From Humibacter sp. RRB41 (GTDB lineage Bacteria; Actinomycetota; Actinomycetes; Actinomycetales; Microbacteriaceae): 64,000 nucleotides of DNA. Below, one piece after another: positions 51,298-59,374 of this stretch (position 1 is the stretch's first letter; the number at the start of each line of letters is the position of its first letter). The stretch spans positions 372,001 through 436,000 of the forward strand of contig NZ_JAKWJQ010000001.1 of the NCBI RefSeq assembly GCF_022761015.1. Reading direction: 5' to 3'. The notes beneath the pieces were generated by a model that had not been told where the DNA came from, did no database searches, and saw nothing but the letters and a program-made list of their open reading frames with translations. The position numbers were made by a program, and so were the translations under genes.

Positions 51298-51624
51298 GTG
51301 ACCTACACCCTGGCACCAGTGCAGGGGCCACGTGAGTCTGAGTGGATGTCCCGAGTCGCCTCCGCTGCCGCCGCCCACATCGGCGGACTCATGGCGGAGC
51401 AGCGCAAGCGTCAGGGCATGACCCAGGATCAGATCGCGGTGCTCAGCGGCATCGACTCATCGAACGTGCGGGCGTACGAGGGTGGGCGCTCGATGCCCAA
51501 CGTGCAGTCCCTGGTGCGGATCGCGAGGGCCCTCGGTGTAAAGCCGGGAGTGCTCCTGGAAGGCGTCGAACCCGAGATGTTCGTGTCCGCCGCCGACGAT
51601 GGGCGACGGCGGCGGTCGAGCTAG
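51298..51624 (+). CDS. XRE-family controller-like regulator
   Basis: A 108-residue HTH protein. IGGLMAEQRKRQGMTQDQIAVLSGIDSSNVRAYEGGRSMPNVQSLVRIARALGVKPGVLL (about residues 28-88) is a full Cro/CI-type domain. GTG 51298 follows TACAAG by six bases; ATG 51346 is an alternative start. It diverges from the restriction-modification operon, the usual place of a C-protein. The stop codon TAG shares the bases CTAG (51621-51624) with the hipA stop on the other strand. Confidence 0.82.
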   Translation: MTYTLAPVQGPRESEWMSRVASAAAAHIGGLMAEQRKRQGMTQDQIAVLSGIDSSNVRAYEGGRSMPNVQSLVRIARALGVKPGVLLEGVEPEMFVSAADDGRRRRSS

Positions 51625-52850
51625 CGGTGCCCGTGCCCGGCGGCGCGTCCGTGTCGTAGATTGCCCACGAATCCCGAGACATCCTCCCGCAACTGCGGGT
51701 ACGCGCCCTCCGTGGCCACCTCGTCATCCACGATCATTGCGAGTTGCTCGAGAGTATCTTCGACGACGAGGTCAGCGCGGCGCAGACCCCACTTGCCGAA
51801 CTCCGCCGCGAGATCCTCTCGCGTGATGTCGGCCTGCCGATAACGCCCATTGATCGCAAGCGCCATCCGTCCGTCGTTCTTCATGTGGGTCTGCGGGACC
51901 ACGTCGTACGCGGGCGCCAGGATTACGCGTCCATCCGCGGGGTGGAGGAGGCTGATGTTCTTCGTGTGCATGTCGAGGTTCCCGATGCCAACGGCGAGGA
52001 TGATCATGCGCGCGAGGCGGATGAGATCTTGTTCCGGAGCGTTTCGCCTCAAAGTCTCTGCCACTCGCTGCAGGCTGACTACGCCGCCGACCTCTTGATA
52101 CTTCTCGTTGCCGGTCGCTCCGAGCGCCTGGCTGAAGTCCTCCTGATGCACTCGCGCGCCGTCGAGCCGGTCGTACCGCTCGATCACAAGAGTGGGCAAG
52201 CCATCGAACGACTCGATCGAGGTTGCGAAATCAGCCAGGCCCAAACGTCGAGCGAGACGCGAACCGTATTCCTCGTCGTAGATCACGGATGCCATGTCGC
52301 CGTCGAGGCGGGGTTTGAGGATGTGCGTGGTCGGGTAACCCCCGAGTGACTGCGCCCAGCCGGCATCCGTCCTCACCAGGACCACCTTCGGCTGCACTCC
52401 ACCGAGCGAAGACTTGCCAGAGTCCGGGAAATTGCCGAGCGGCGAGCCGATCGGATCAAGCAGGAGGCCGCGTACCTCGACATCAGCCAGCGGGTTCAGA
52501 CCGGGCGTCCTCGGTTCGCTGGGATCATCGAGGTCCCACAGTTGAAGTGCACCCGCAACATCCCTGCCGTATCTTGCTAGGAACGCGAGCGTGTCGCCGG
52601 TGCGGATTCCTGCCTGCTGCAGCATGTAGTCGTACTGATTGCCTTCAGGCAGCAATTCGGCGAACCAATTGCGACGGCGTTCCGCGTGATCTCGTCTCGG
52701 TTTGGGAACGAGGGGGATCGCCACAGAGAGTGCTGAACTGTTGACCCCGAAACGCTCGATTCCGTCGACCGTGGGGACGAAGTCGAAGGTGCGCACGTCG
52801 CCTTGGATGGTTCCGATGACCGTGTCGTGAAGCTCAACCGCGAGACGCAT
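51621..52850 (-). CDS. hipA: HipA-family Ser/Thr kinase toxin
   Basis: A 409-residue protein with both HipA domains. The regulatory loop SGKSSLGGVQPKVVL is at 144-158, the ATP lysine is Lys179 (THILKP), the catalytic loop NLDMHTKN starts at 291 (Asp293, His295, Asn298) and the magnesium Asp is Asp316 in LAPAYD. All key kinase residues are present, so the toxin looks active. E. coli HipA phosphorylates glutamyl-tRNA synthetase; the target here is unknown. GGAGACG precedes ATG 52850, which overlaps hipB by 17 bases. Confidence 0.93.
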   Translation of the reverse strand: MRLAVELHDTVIGTIQGDVRTFDFVPTVDGIERFGVNSSALSVAIPLVPKPRRDHAERRRNWFAELLPEGNQYDYMLQQAGIRTGDTLAFLARYGRDVAGALQLWDLDDPSEPRTPGLNPLADVEVRGLLLDPIGSPLGNFPDSGKSSLGGVQPKVVLVRTDAGWAQSLGGYPTTHILKPRLDGDMASVIYDEEYGSRLARRLGLADFATSIESFDGLPTLVIERYDRLDGARVHQEDFSQALGATGNEKYQEVGGVVSLQRVAETLRRNAPEQDLIRLARMIILAVGIGNLDMHTKNISLLHPADGRVILAPAYDVVPQTHMKNDGRMALAINGRYRQADITREDLAAEFGKWGLRRADLVVEDTLEQLAMIVDDEVATEGAYPQLREDVSGFVGNLRHGRAAGHGHR

Positions 52851-53079
52851 CGTCGTCTCCCCACGCTGCGTTGAACTCGACGCCGGTAGCGCTCGCAAGC
52901 GTCAGCAGTCGACGCAGATAGATCGTCGACTTGCCCGTCTCGAACTCGCTGATTGTGCTCTGTGGCAGGCCAAGTTCTTCGGCCAGCGACTGTTGGGACA
53001 TCCCGCGTGCAAGTCTGGCCTGCTGAAGTGCGCGCCCGAAGTCCGCGGGCGAGTGCAGTCGAGCGGTGTACCTGGCCAT
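52834..53079 (-). CDS. hipB: HipB-type antitoxin / repressor
   Basis: An 81-residue XRE-fold protein. FGRALQQARLARGMSQQSLAEELGLPQSTISEFETGKSTIYLRRLLTLASATGV is the HTH domain (about residues 14-67). ATG 53079 is fixed by AGGGAG (reverse complement of 53086-53091). It overlaps hipA by 17 bases and should bind the three TATCG-N8-CGATA-type sites at 53095-53166, one of which covers its own -10 (GATACT, minus strand 53093-53098). Confidence 0.92.
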   Translation of the reverse strand: MARYTARLHSPADFGRALQQARLARGMSQQSLAEELGLPQSTISEFETGKSTIYLRRLLTLASATGVEFNAAWGDDDASRG

Positions 53080-53094
53080 CTCGAATCTCCCTAG

Positions 53095-53166
53095 TATCGG
53101 AATTTCACGATACGCCATTGTGATCGGAAAATCACGATAGACCGGCACTATCGTGAAATCCTGATC
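53095..53166. promoter_or_regulatory. Three HipB operators at 27-bp spacing between hipBA and proS
   Basis: TATCG-N8-CGATA (53095-53112), GATCG-N8-CGATA (53122-53139) and TATCG-N8-TGATC (53149-53166), each with a GAAATT-like core, centres 53103.5, 53130.5 and 53157.5. The layout equals the known HipB operator class TATCC-N8-GGATA with G for C. The last site covers the expected -35 of the leaderless proS promoter. Confidence 0.82.
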
Positions 53167-53190
53167 GCGTCAGCCCGCTAAATTGGCCCG

Positions 53191-54615
53191 ATGGCCGCAA
53201 AACCCCGAGCGAGTGCCCTCGCCTCGCAACAGGACGACTTCCCCCGCTGGTACCAGGACGTCCTCGAGAAGGCGCAGCTCGCCGACAACGGTCCGGTGCG
53301 CGGCACCATGGTCATCCGACCGTATGCGTACTCGCTGTGGGAGCGGATGCAGCAGGAGGTCGACATCCGCATCAAGGCGACCGGTGCAGAGAACGTGTAC
53401 CTGCCGCTGTTCATCCCGCAGTCCTACCTGGAGCGCGAGGCGGAGCACGTCGAGGGCTTCAGCCCCGAGCTTGCTGTCGTCACCCACGCCGGTGGCAAGG
53501 AACTGACGGAGCCGGTCGTCGTGCGTCCGACCAGCGAAACGCTGTTCGGCGAGGTGATGGCGAAGTGGATCCAGTCGCACCGCGACCTCCCCATGCTGCT
53601 GAACCAATGGGCGAACGTCGTGCGCTGGGAGCTGCGGCCCCGCCTCTTCCTGCGCACGAGCGAGTTCCTGTGGCAGGAGGGCCACACCGCGCACGCGACG
53701 CGAGAGGATGCCGCGGCCTATGCCCAGCGCATCCATCTGGATGTGTACCGCGCGTTTCTACAGGATGTGCTGGCGATCCCCGTGCTGGTCGGCGTGAAGA
53801 CGAAGCGCGAGCGCTTCGCCGGTGCCATCAACACCATGACGTGCGAGGCGATGATGGGCGACGGCAAGGCGCTGCAGATGGCGACCAGCCACGAGCTCGG
53901 GCAGAACTTCGCCAGGGCGTTCGACATCGACTACACGGATGCCTCGGGCCAGGTGCAGCTGTGCTGGACGACATCCTGGGGCTCGAGCACGCGCATGATG
54001 GGCGGCCTGATCATGTCGCACGGCGACGACCTCGGTCTCGTCGTGCCGCCGCACATTGCGCCGATCCAAGCTGTCGTGCTCGCGATCAACGACGACGAAC
54101 GGGTGTTGGCTGCGGCCTCGGATGCCGTTCAGAGACTGAGCCGCGCCGGCGTGCGGGCGCGGCTCGACGACCGCACCAACCAGGGATTCGGTCGACGCGC
54201 CACCGACTGGGAACTCAAGGGCGTACCCGTTCGCGTCGAGATCGGACCGCGCGACCTGGATGCGGGAGTCGCGACGATCGCCAGGCGTGACGGCGGCGAG
54301 AAGCAGAGTGTGTCCCTCGAGCGACTCGGCGAGATGATCCCAGTCGTGCTCGAGGAGATGCAGGTCGGCCTGGCCGAGTCCGGCCGACGTCGGCTCGAGG
54401 AACGCATGACGGATGCCTCCACCTTCGACGAAGCGATGGACGCGTCGGCGACCGGGTTCGCGCGCATCCCGTGGCGGGCGCTCGGCGAAGACGGCGAGCG
54501 TGCGCTGAACGAGCACGCGGTCACGGTGCGCTGCCTGCAGACGCCAGACGGCGGGATCCCCGCCGCTGACGCCGACGAAAGCGAACTCGTCGCGATCGTG
54601 GGCCGCAGCTACTGA
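53191..54615 (+). CDS. proS: Prolyl-tRNA synthetase, archaeal/eukaryotic type
   Basis: A 474-residue class II synthetase. Motif 2 is in the segment RWELRPRLFLRTSEFLWQEGHTAHAT, the catalytic core continues with TMTCEAMMGDGKALQMATSHELGQNFA and WTTSWGSSTRMMGGLIMSHGDDLGL, and then come an anticodon domain and a C-terminal extension ending in Tyr (VGRSY), a hallmark of archaeal and eukaryotic ProRS. The editing insertion of ordinary bacterial ProRS (about 570-590 residues) is absent. TAAATT (53179-53184) is six bases before ATG 53191, so it is leaderless and may be repressed by HipB. Confidence 0.93.
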   Translation: MAAKPRASALASQQDDFPRWYQDVLEKAQLADNGPVRGTMVIRPYAYSLWERMQQEVDIRIKATGAENVYLPLFIPQSYLEREAEHVEGFSPELAVVTHAGGKELTEPVVVRPTSETLFGEVMAKWIQSHRDLPMLLNQWANVVRWELRPRLFLRTSEFLWQEGHTAHATREDAAAYAQRIHLDVYRAFLQDVLAIPVLVGVKTKRERFAGAINTMTCEAMMGDGKALQMATSHELGQNFARAFDIDYTDASGQVQLCWTTSWGSSTRMMGGLIMSHGDDLGLVVPPHIAPIQAVVLAINDDERVLAAASDAVQRLSRAGVRARLDDRTNQGFGRRATDWELKGVPVRVEIGPRDLDAGVATIARRDGGEKQSVSLERLGEMIPVVLEEMQVGLAESGRRRLEERMTDASTFDEAMDASATGFARIPWRALGEDGERALNEHAVTVRCLQTPDGGIPAADADESELVAIVGRSY

Positions 54616-54624
54616 TCTCCGGCC

Positions 54625-54660
54625 GGTCCGCCGGTCGAGTCGCGCGGCGCAGCCCGACAT
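54625..54660. repeat. Intergenic palindromic repeat, short copy 5
   Basis: CCGGTCGAGTCGCGCGGCGCAGCCC: a reduced copy of the GTCGAGTAGC family just after the proS stop. Confidence 0.4.
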
Positions 54661-54708
54661 ACCTCGGGCACTGCCCGTAGCATCGGCGGGCGGAGGAGGT
54701 GGGGCCCA

Positions 54709-55200
54709 ATGCCCACTGAGGAGTTGACGTTCGTGTACGTCGAGACTACGGATGCTCGCGCGCGCGAGATTCTGGACGACCTCGAGCGCGAGTACGACGA
54801 CCGCTACGGCGACCTGCTCGACGGGCCGGCATCCGTCGAGATCGATCGTTACCCTGTCGAGGCGTTCCGAGCGCCGCACGGCGCGTTCGTCGTGGTGCAG
54901 AAGAACGGCGTGACCGTCGCCGGTGGAGCGTTCATGCGGCTGGACGCGCAGACGGCGGAGTTCAAGCGCATTTGGACGCATCCCGACCACCGCCGCCGGG
55001 GCCTCAGCCGCCGCGTGCTCACCGAGCTCGAGGCAGAGGCCGTGCGGCGCGGGTATCGGAGGGTGTTCCTGACCACGGGTCCGCGTCAGCCGGAGGCCGT
55101 CGGCCTCTATCGCAGCGCCGGATATTCCGATGCGGCGTGGCCCGGCGGTCCCGACGCCGAGTTCGTCGGCTTCGCGTTCGAGAAGACCCTGCCTGCCTGA
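54709..55200 (+). CDS. GNAT-family N-acetyltransferase
   Basis: A 163-residue acetyltransferase. Motif A FKRIWTHPDHRRRGLSRRVLTELEAEAVRRGYRRVFLTTGPRQPEAVGLYRSAGY contains the RRRGLS pyrophosphate loop and the C-terminal Tyr. Before it lies an N-terminal acidic stretch of about 45 residues not typical of the core. ATG 54709 follows GGAGGAGG (54692-54699) by nine bases, with TAGCAT at 54678-54683 as the -10. The substrate is not known; it stands after proS but has its own promoter. Confidence 0.87.
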   Translation: MPTEELTFVYVETTDARAREILDDLEREYDDRYGDLLDGPASVEIDRYPVEAFRAPHGAFVVVQKNGVTVAGGAFMRLDAQTAEFKRIWTHPDHRRRGLSRRVLTELEAEAVRRGYRRVFLTTGPRQPEAVGLYRSAGYSDAAWPGGPDAEFVGFAFEKTLPA

Positions 55201-55289
55201 CCCCACCTGCGCGACAGTGCGACGACCCAGTGTTACCAACGGTGTCGTCCGGCCGTGCCGACGATCCGCCCTGCGGATACCATCGCCAG

Positions 55290-56462
55290 ATGCCCGTCTC
55301 CTCTGTCGCACAGCGCCCACTGCCGGTGCTGCGCTCGGAGCGCACGAGCATCAAGTGGCGCCGGTACGCCCCCGACGTGCTCCCGCTGTTCGTCGCCGAG
55401 ATGGACTTCGAACTCGCTCCGTCGATCGTGGACGCCGTCTCGAACGCACTGCGTTCCGGTGACACCGGTTACCTGGACGGCCCTGGCGATCTGGCTCCGG
55501 TCTTCGCGGACTTCGCGGCCCGCGAGTGGGGTTGGCGAGTGGATCCCGAGCGCGTTCACCTGGCGACGGATGTCACTGTCGGCCTGGTCGAGGCGCTCCG
55601 GCTGATCGTTCCGCCGGCCGGCGCCCGCGTGGTGGTGACGCCGCCTGTCTATGCCCCGTTCTTCGAGATGATCGGCGAGGTGCACGGACGTGCGGTCGAG
55701 GTGCCGCTTGTCGAGGCATCCGGATGGACGCTCGATCTGCAGGGCATCGAGCGCGCGTTTGCTGATGGCGCTGAGGCGATGCTGCTCTGCAACCCGCAGA
55801 ACCCGACCGGCCGATGTCATTCCAGGCAGACCCTCGAGGCGCTGGCCGAGCTCGCAGCACGTTACGACGTCGCCGTGCTCAGCGACGAGGTGCACGCGCC
55901 GCTCGCCCACCCCGGCGTCGTCTTCACGCCGTTCGCGCCGCTCGCTGAGGCTGCCGGCGCGCGCAGCGCGACGGTGACCAGCGCCAGCAAGGCCTGGAAC
56001 CTCGCAGCCCTCAAGTGCGCCTGGATCGTCGCCGCCGACGATCGCATGGCCGCCGTCCTGACCCGCCTTCCCGAGGAGGCCGCCGCGCGCACCAGCCTGC
56101 TAGGGCTTCACGCCGGCCTCGCCGCTCTGCAGAGCACCGAGTGGCGGGATGCCACCGTTCGCCAGATCGTCGCGAACATCGACATTCTGCGGTCCGAACT
56201 CGCCGAGCACGCGCCGCGGGTGCGGGTCGTGGTGCCGGATGCCGGCTACCTCGTCTGGCTCGACCTGCGCGATGCCGGGCTCGGAGACGACCCCGCCGAA
56301 GTCCTCCGCGAGGAAGGCCGCGTCGCCTTCAATTCTGGTCCGACATTCGGCACCGGGGGCGCGGGCTTCGTGCGCGTCAACGTCGCGTGCGAGCCGTCCA
56401 CGATCGTGGAGGCCGTGCGTCGCGTCGCCGTGGTGCTTGACGCCCGCCCGCCGCTCGAGTAG
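55290..56462 (+). CDS. PatB/MalY-type PLP C-S lyase or aminotransferase
   Basis: A 390-residue fold-type I PLP enzyme. It shows the N-terminal LPLFVAEMDFELAPSIVDAV of MalY/PatB, the VVVTPPVYAPFFEMI region, CNPQNPTGR, the Asp in VLSDEVHAPLAHPG, the Schiff-base Lys in TSASKAWNLAAL and the Arg in GFVRVNVAC. Such enzymes cleave cystathionine to homocysteine. TACCAT (55278-55283) is six bases before ATG 55290. Next to MetY it suggests a sulfur amino-acid role. Confidence 0.9.
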   Translation: MPVSSVAQRPLPVLRSERTSIKWRRYAPDVLPLFVAEMDFELAPSIVDAVSNALRSGDTGYLDGPGDLAPVFADFAAREWGWRVDPERVHLATDVTVGLVEALRLIVPPAGARVVVTPPVYAPFFEMIGEVHGRAVEVPLVEASGWTLDLQGIERAFADGAEAMLLCNPQNPTGRCHSRQTLEALAELAARYDVAVLSDEVHAPLAHPGVVFTPFAPLAEAAGARSATVTSASKAWNLAALKCAWIVAADDRMAAVLTRLPEEAAARTSLLGLHAGLAALQSTEWRDATVRQIVANIDILRSELAEHAPRVRVVVPDAGYLVWLDLRDAGLGDDPAEVLREEGRVAFNSGPTFGTGGAGFVRVNVACEPSTIVEAVRRVAVVLDARPPLE

Positions 56463-56516
56463 AGGCTGCGAATGCCCAAAGCGGCTGCGGTTCGAGTCAT
56501 CGCAGGTGGCTGCGGT

Positions 56517-57827
56517 TCACGTGGTCTCGGACGTCGCCGCGGCGTCGAGGGCCCGCTCTAGGTCGGCGATGATGTCGCGGGCGCTCTCCAGCCCGATCGA
56601 CAGGCGGATGAGTCCGGGCGTGATACCGGCATCCAGCCGCTCCGGCTCGGTGAGCTTGCCGTGGATCGTCGATCCGAGGTGGATGGCCAGCGTGCGCACA
56701 TCGCCGATGTGAGTCATCGGCGAGACGAGCCGGAGCGCGTCGATGAAGCGCCGCGCCGCCGGTCGACCACCCGCCAGGTCGATCGTCACGACCGATCCGG
56801 CGCCGAGCGGCAGGTACTTCTGCGCCAATTCGTGGTAGTCGCTGGATGTCAGTCCCGGGTACAGCACGCGCCCCACCTCCGGCCTCCCCTCGAGCCACTC
56901 CGCCACCTGCTGGGCATTGGTCACGTGCCGCTCCATGCGCAGCGACAGCGTCTCGATGCCCGCCAGCAGCAGGAAGGTGCTCGTCGGAGGAACCGTCGGA
57001 CCGTACTCGAGCAGGATGACCGCACGCAGGTACGCGCCGTATGCCGCGTTCCCGAAGCGTTCCACGTACGACGGCACGCCCTCGCGTGACGACTCGGTCA
57101 GCTGGGGAAAACGGTCGGCGTTCGCGGCCCAGTCGAACGTTCCGCCGTCGACGATCGCGCCGCCGATCACTGCGCCATGCCCGGCGAGCCACTTCGACGT
57201 GGAATGGATGACGATGTCGGCGCCGTGCTCGATCGGACGCTCCAGAAACGGCGTCGGCACCGTGTTGTCGACGACCAGCGGAACACCTCCGTCGTGCGCG
57301 AGGCGAGCGAGACGTTCGATATCGCTCACCTGGTTCAACGGGTTGGGCAACGTCTCGGTGTAGACGGCCCTCGTGGTGGGGCGGAAGTGGGATGCCCACT
57401 CCTCGTCGGTCGCAGCATCCGCCACGTATTCGACGTCGAGGCCCTGTCGCTTCAGCGAGCCGCGGAACATCTCGCGAGTGCCCTCGTAGAGCGACTGCGT
57501 CACCAGGATGTGATCGCCCGCCTGCGCGAGCCCGAACAGCGCGGCGGCGATGGCGGCCTGCCCGCTCGCGACGACGACGCCGTCGACACCGCCCTCGAGG
57601 TCGGCGAGACGCCTGGCCGCGATGGCGTTCGTCGGGTTGTCGTTGCGGGAGTAGGCGCGCCTGGTGCTGCGCCCGGCGAAGAGATCCTCGCCGTCGTCGA
57701 AGCTCTCGAACAGGTATCCGGCGGTCTGGTAGATCGGCGTGATGCGGGCGTGCACGTCGGAATCGACGGTGCTCCCAGCGTGGATCTGACGGGTCTCGAA
57801 GTCGGGGCGGCGTTCGGGCTCGGACAT
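56517..57827 (-). CDS. metY: O-acetylhomoserine (thiol)-lyase, Cys/Met PLP family
   Basis: A 436-residue trans-sulfuration-family enzyme. FETRQIHAG, YSRNDNPTNAIAARRLADLEGG, SGQAAIAAALFGLAQAGDHILVTQSLYEGT, VDNTVPTPFLERPIEHGAD and the PLP Lys in HSTSKWLAGHG are all in place, with the longer C-terminal domain of the MetY group. It makes homocysteine from O-acetylhomoserine and sulfide. ATG 57827 has TAGGCT (reverse complement of 57835-57840) seven bases upstream, so it is probably leaderless. It is divergent from the RclA-like gene. Confidence 0.92.
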   Translation of the reverse strand: MSEPERRPDFETRQIHAGSTVDSDVHARITPIYQTAGYLFESFDDGEDLFAGRSTRRAYSRNDNPTNAIAARRLADLEGGVDGVVVASGQAAIAAALFGLAQAGDHILVTQSLYEGTREMFRGSLKRQGLDVEYVADAATDEEWASHFRPTTRAVYTETLPNPLNQVSDIERLARLAHDGGVPLVVDNTVPTPFLERPIEHGADIVIHSTSKWLAGHGAVIGGAIVDGGTFDWAANADRFPQLTESSREGVPSYVERFGNAAYGAYLRAVILLEYGPTVPPTSTFLLLAGIETLSLRMERHVTNAQQVAEWLEGRPEVGRVLYPGLTSSDYHELAQKYLPLGAGSVVTIDLAGGRPAARRFIDALRLVSPMTHIGDVRTLAIHLGSTIHGKLTEPERLDAGITPGLIRLSIGLESARDIIADLERALDAAATSETT

Positions 57828-57882
57828 GGGTACGAGCCTACTGAGAGGCGAAGTGGCGGCCGCATCGCGCGACACTTGACCC

Positions 57883-59298
57883 ATGACATCCGCAGACTCA
57901 GAACCGACGCTCGACGTCGACCTCGCCGTGATCGGATTCGGCAAGGGCGGAAAGACCCTCGCCGCAGCGCTCGCAAAGGCCGGGAAGCGTATCGCGATGA
58001 TCGAGCAGTCGGCGCAGATGTACGGCGGCACGTGCATCAACATCGGCTGCGTGCCGACCAAGGCGCTGGTGTATCGCGGTGAGCATCCCGAGTCACTCGG
58101 CGACGTCGTCGACGGCAGCGCGCGGTGGGCCGCCGCGGTCGGGGCGACGAGCGAACTGACCACGCTGCTGCGCGGCAAGAACTTCGCCATGCTCGACACT
58201 GCGGACACCGCAACCGTCATCACGGGTCGCGCCGCGTTCGTCGACCAGCACACGCTGCTGGTGACGGCGGGAGACGACCGCCTCCTGGTGCGCGCCGACA
58301 CGATCGTGATCAACACCGGAGCGGTTCCGGTGATACCGGACATCCCCGGATTGCGCGACTGCGCATGCGTGGTCACGAGCACCGGACTTCTCTCGTTGCC
58401 GACGCGTCCCGACCGGCTGATCGTGCTGGGCGGCGGATACGTGGGGGTCGAGTTCGCGTCGATGCAGGCATCCTTCGGCGCTCAGGTCACCCTGCTGCAG
58501 CGGCGGGACCACCTGTTGCCCGCCGAAGACGAGGACATCTCGGACCGCGTGGCGGCGCTGCTCGCCGAGAGCGGAGTGCGCGTCATCACCGACGCAGCGG
58601 TGAGCGGGGTGAGCGAGACGGATGCCGGGGCATCCGTCGAATACACCCGCCCAGACGGAACGGTCGAATCGGTGGAGGGCGACATCGTGCTCGCCGCGCT
58701 CGGCCGCCGCCCGATGACCGACGGCCTCGGGCTCGACCGGGTCGGCATCGAGACGGATGCCCGAGGTGCGGTCGTCGTCGACGAGCATCTGCGCACGAGC
58801 ATGCCGCACGTCTTCGCCGTCGGCGATGTCAACGGCGGTCCGCAGTACACCTATGTCTCGCTCGACGACTACCGCATCGTGCTCGACCAGTTCACCGGGG
58901 AAGGCACTCGTTCGACGGCCGACCGCGTCGCCGTACCGCACGTGGTGTTCACCACGCCGCCGCTCGCCAGAGTCGGACTCACCGAGCGCGAGGCACGCAC
59001 TACCGGCAGGCGGCTGCGCATGGCCGTGCGCGAGGTCGGGGCGATGGCCACGGTGCCGCGCGCCCGCATCGTCGGCGACACGCGCGGTGTCATGAAGGCG
59101 GTGACGGACGCCTCAACGGGCGAGATCCTCGGCGTCACGATGCTCTCGTACGACTCCCACGAGACCATCAACACCGTCGCGGTCGCGATGCGATTCGGCG
59201 CCACGGCGCAGCAGCTTCGAGACGGGATCTACACGCATCCGTCGATGACAGAAGCGCTCAACGACCTGTTCGGCGCGCTGACCCCGCTGGTCGAATAG
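57883..59298 (+). CDS. RclA-like pyridine nucleotide-disulfide oxidoreductase
   Basis: A 471-residue flavoprotein. The FAD fold begins VDLAVIGFGKGGKTLAAALAKAGKRIAMIEQS, the redox pair is Cys51-Cys56 in GGTCINIGCVPTK, then come the NAD fold LIVLGGGYVGVEFA, VFAVGDVNGGPQYTY and the dimer interface with HPSMTEALNDLF. The GFGKGGKT variant of the FAD loop and MYGGTCINIG are as in RclA, the HOCl-defence copper/thiol reductase, rather than in lipoamide dehydrogenase. GACACT (57871-57876) lies six bases before ATG 57883. Confidence 0.9.
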   Translation: MTSADSEPTLDVDLAVIGFGKGGKTLAAALAKAGKRIAMIEQSAQMYGGTCINIGCVPTKALVYRGEHPESLGDVVDGSARWAAAVGATSELTTLLRGKNFAMLDTADTATVITGRAAFVDQHTLLVTAGDDRLLVRADTIVINTGAVPVIPDIPGLRDCACVVTSTGLLSLPTRPDRLIVLGGGYVGVEFASMQASFGAQVTLLQRRDHLLPAEDEDISDRVAALLAESGVRVITDAAVSGVSETDAGASVEYTRPDGTVESVEGDIVLAALGRRPMTDGLGLDRVGIETDARGAVVVDEHLRTSMPHVFAVGDVNGGPQYTYVSLDDYRIVLDQFTGEGTRSTADRVAVPHVVFTTPPLARVGLTEREARTTGRRLRMAVREVGAMATVPRARIVGDTRGVMKAVTDASTGEILGVTMLSYDSHETINTVAVAMRFGATAQQLRDGIYTHPSMTEALNDLFGALTPLVE

Positions 59299-59345
59299 CC
59301 CGCCCGGAGCGCCGCTTCGCGGTGCTGCTCGACCGGGGAGGGACT
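59288..59345. repeat. Intergenic palindromic repeat, copy 6
   Basis: TGGTCGAATAGC followed by GCGGTGCTGCTCGACCGG, inverted arms of the GTCGAGTAGC family just after the RclA-like stop; the left arm contains the stop codon. Confidence 0.55.
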
Positions 59346-59374
59346 CGAGCGGTGGGACCCGCGAGAATGGAGGC

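Noticed and set aside
51298-51624. The XRE protein as antitoxin of HipA
   Set aside because: A dedicated HipB with its own operators overlaps hipA; the XRE gene is convergent and has the position of a restriction-modification controller.
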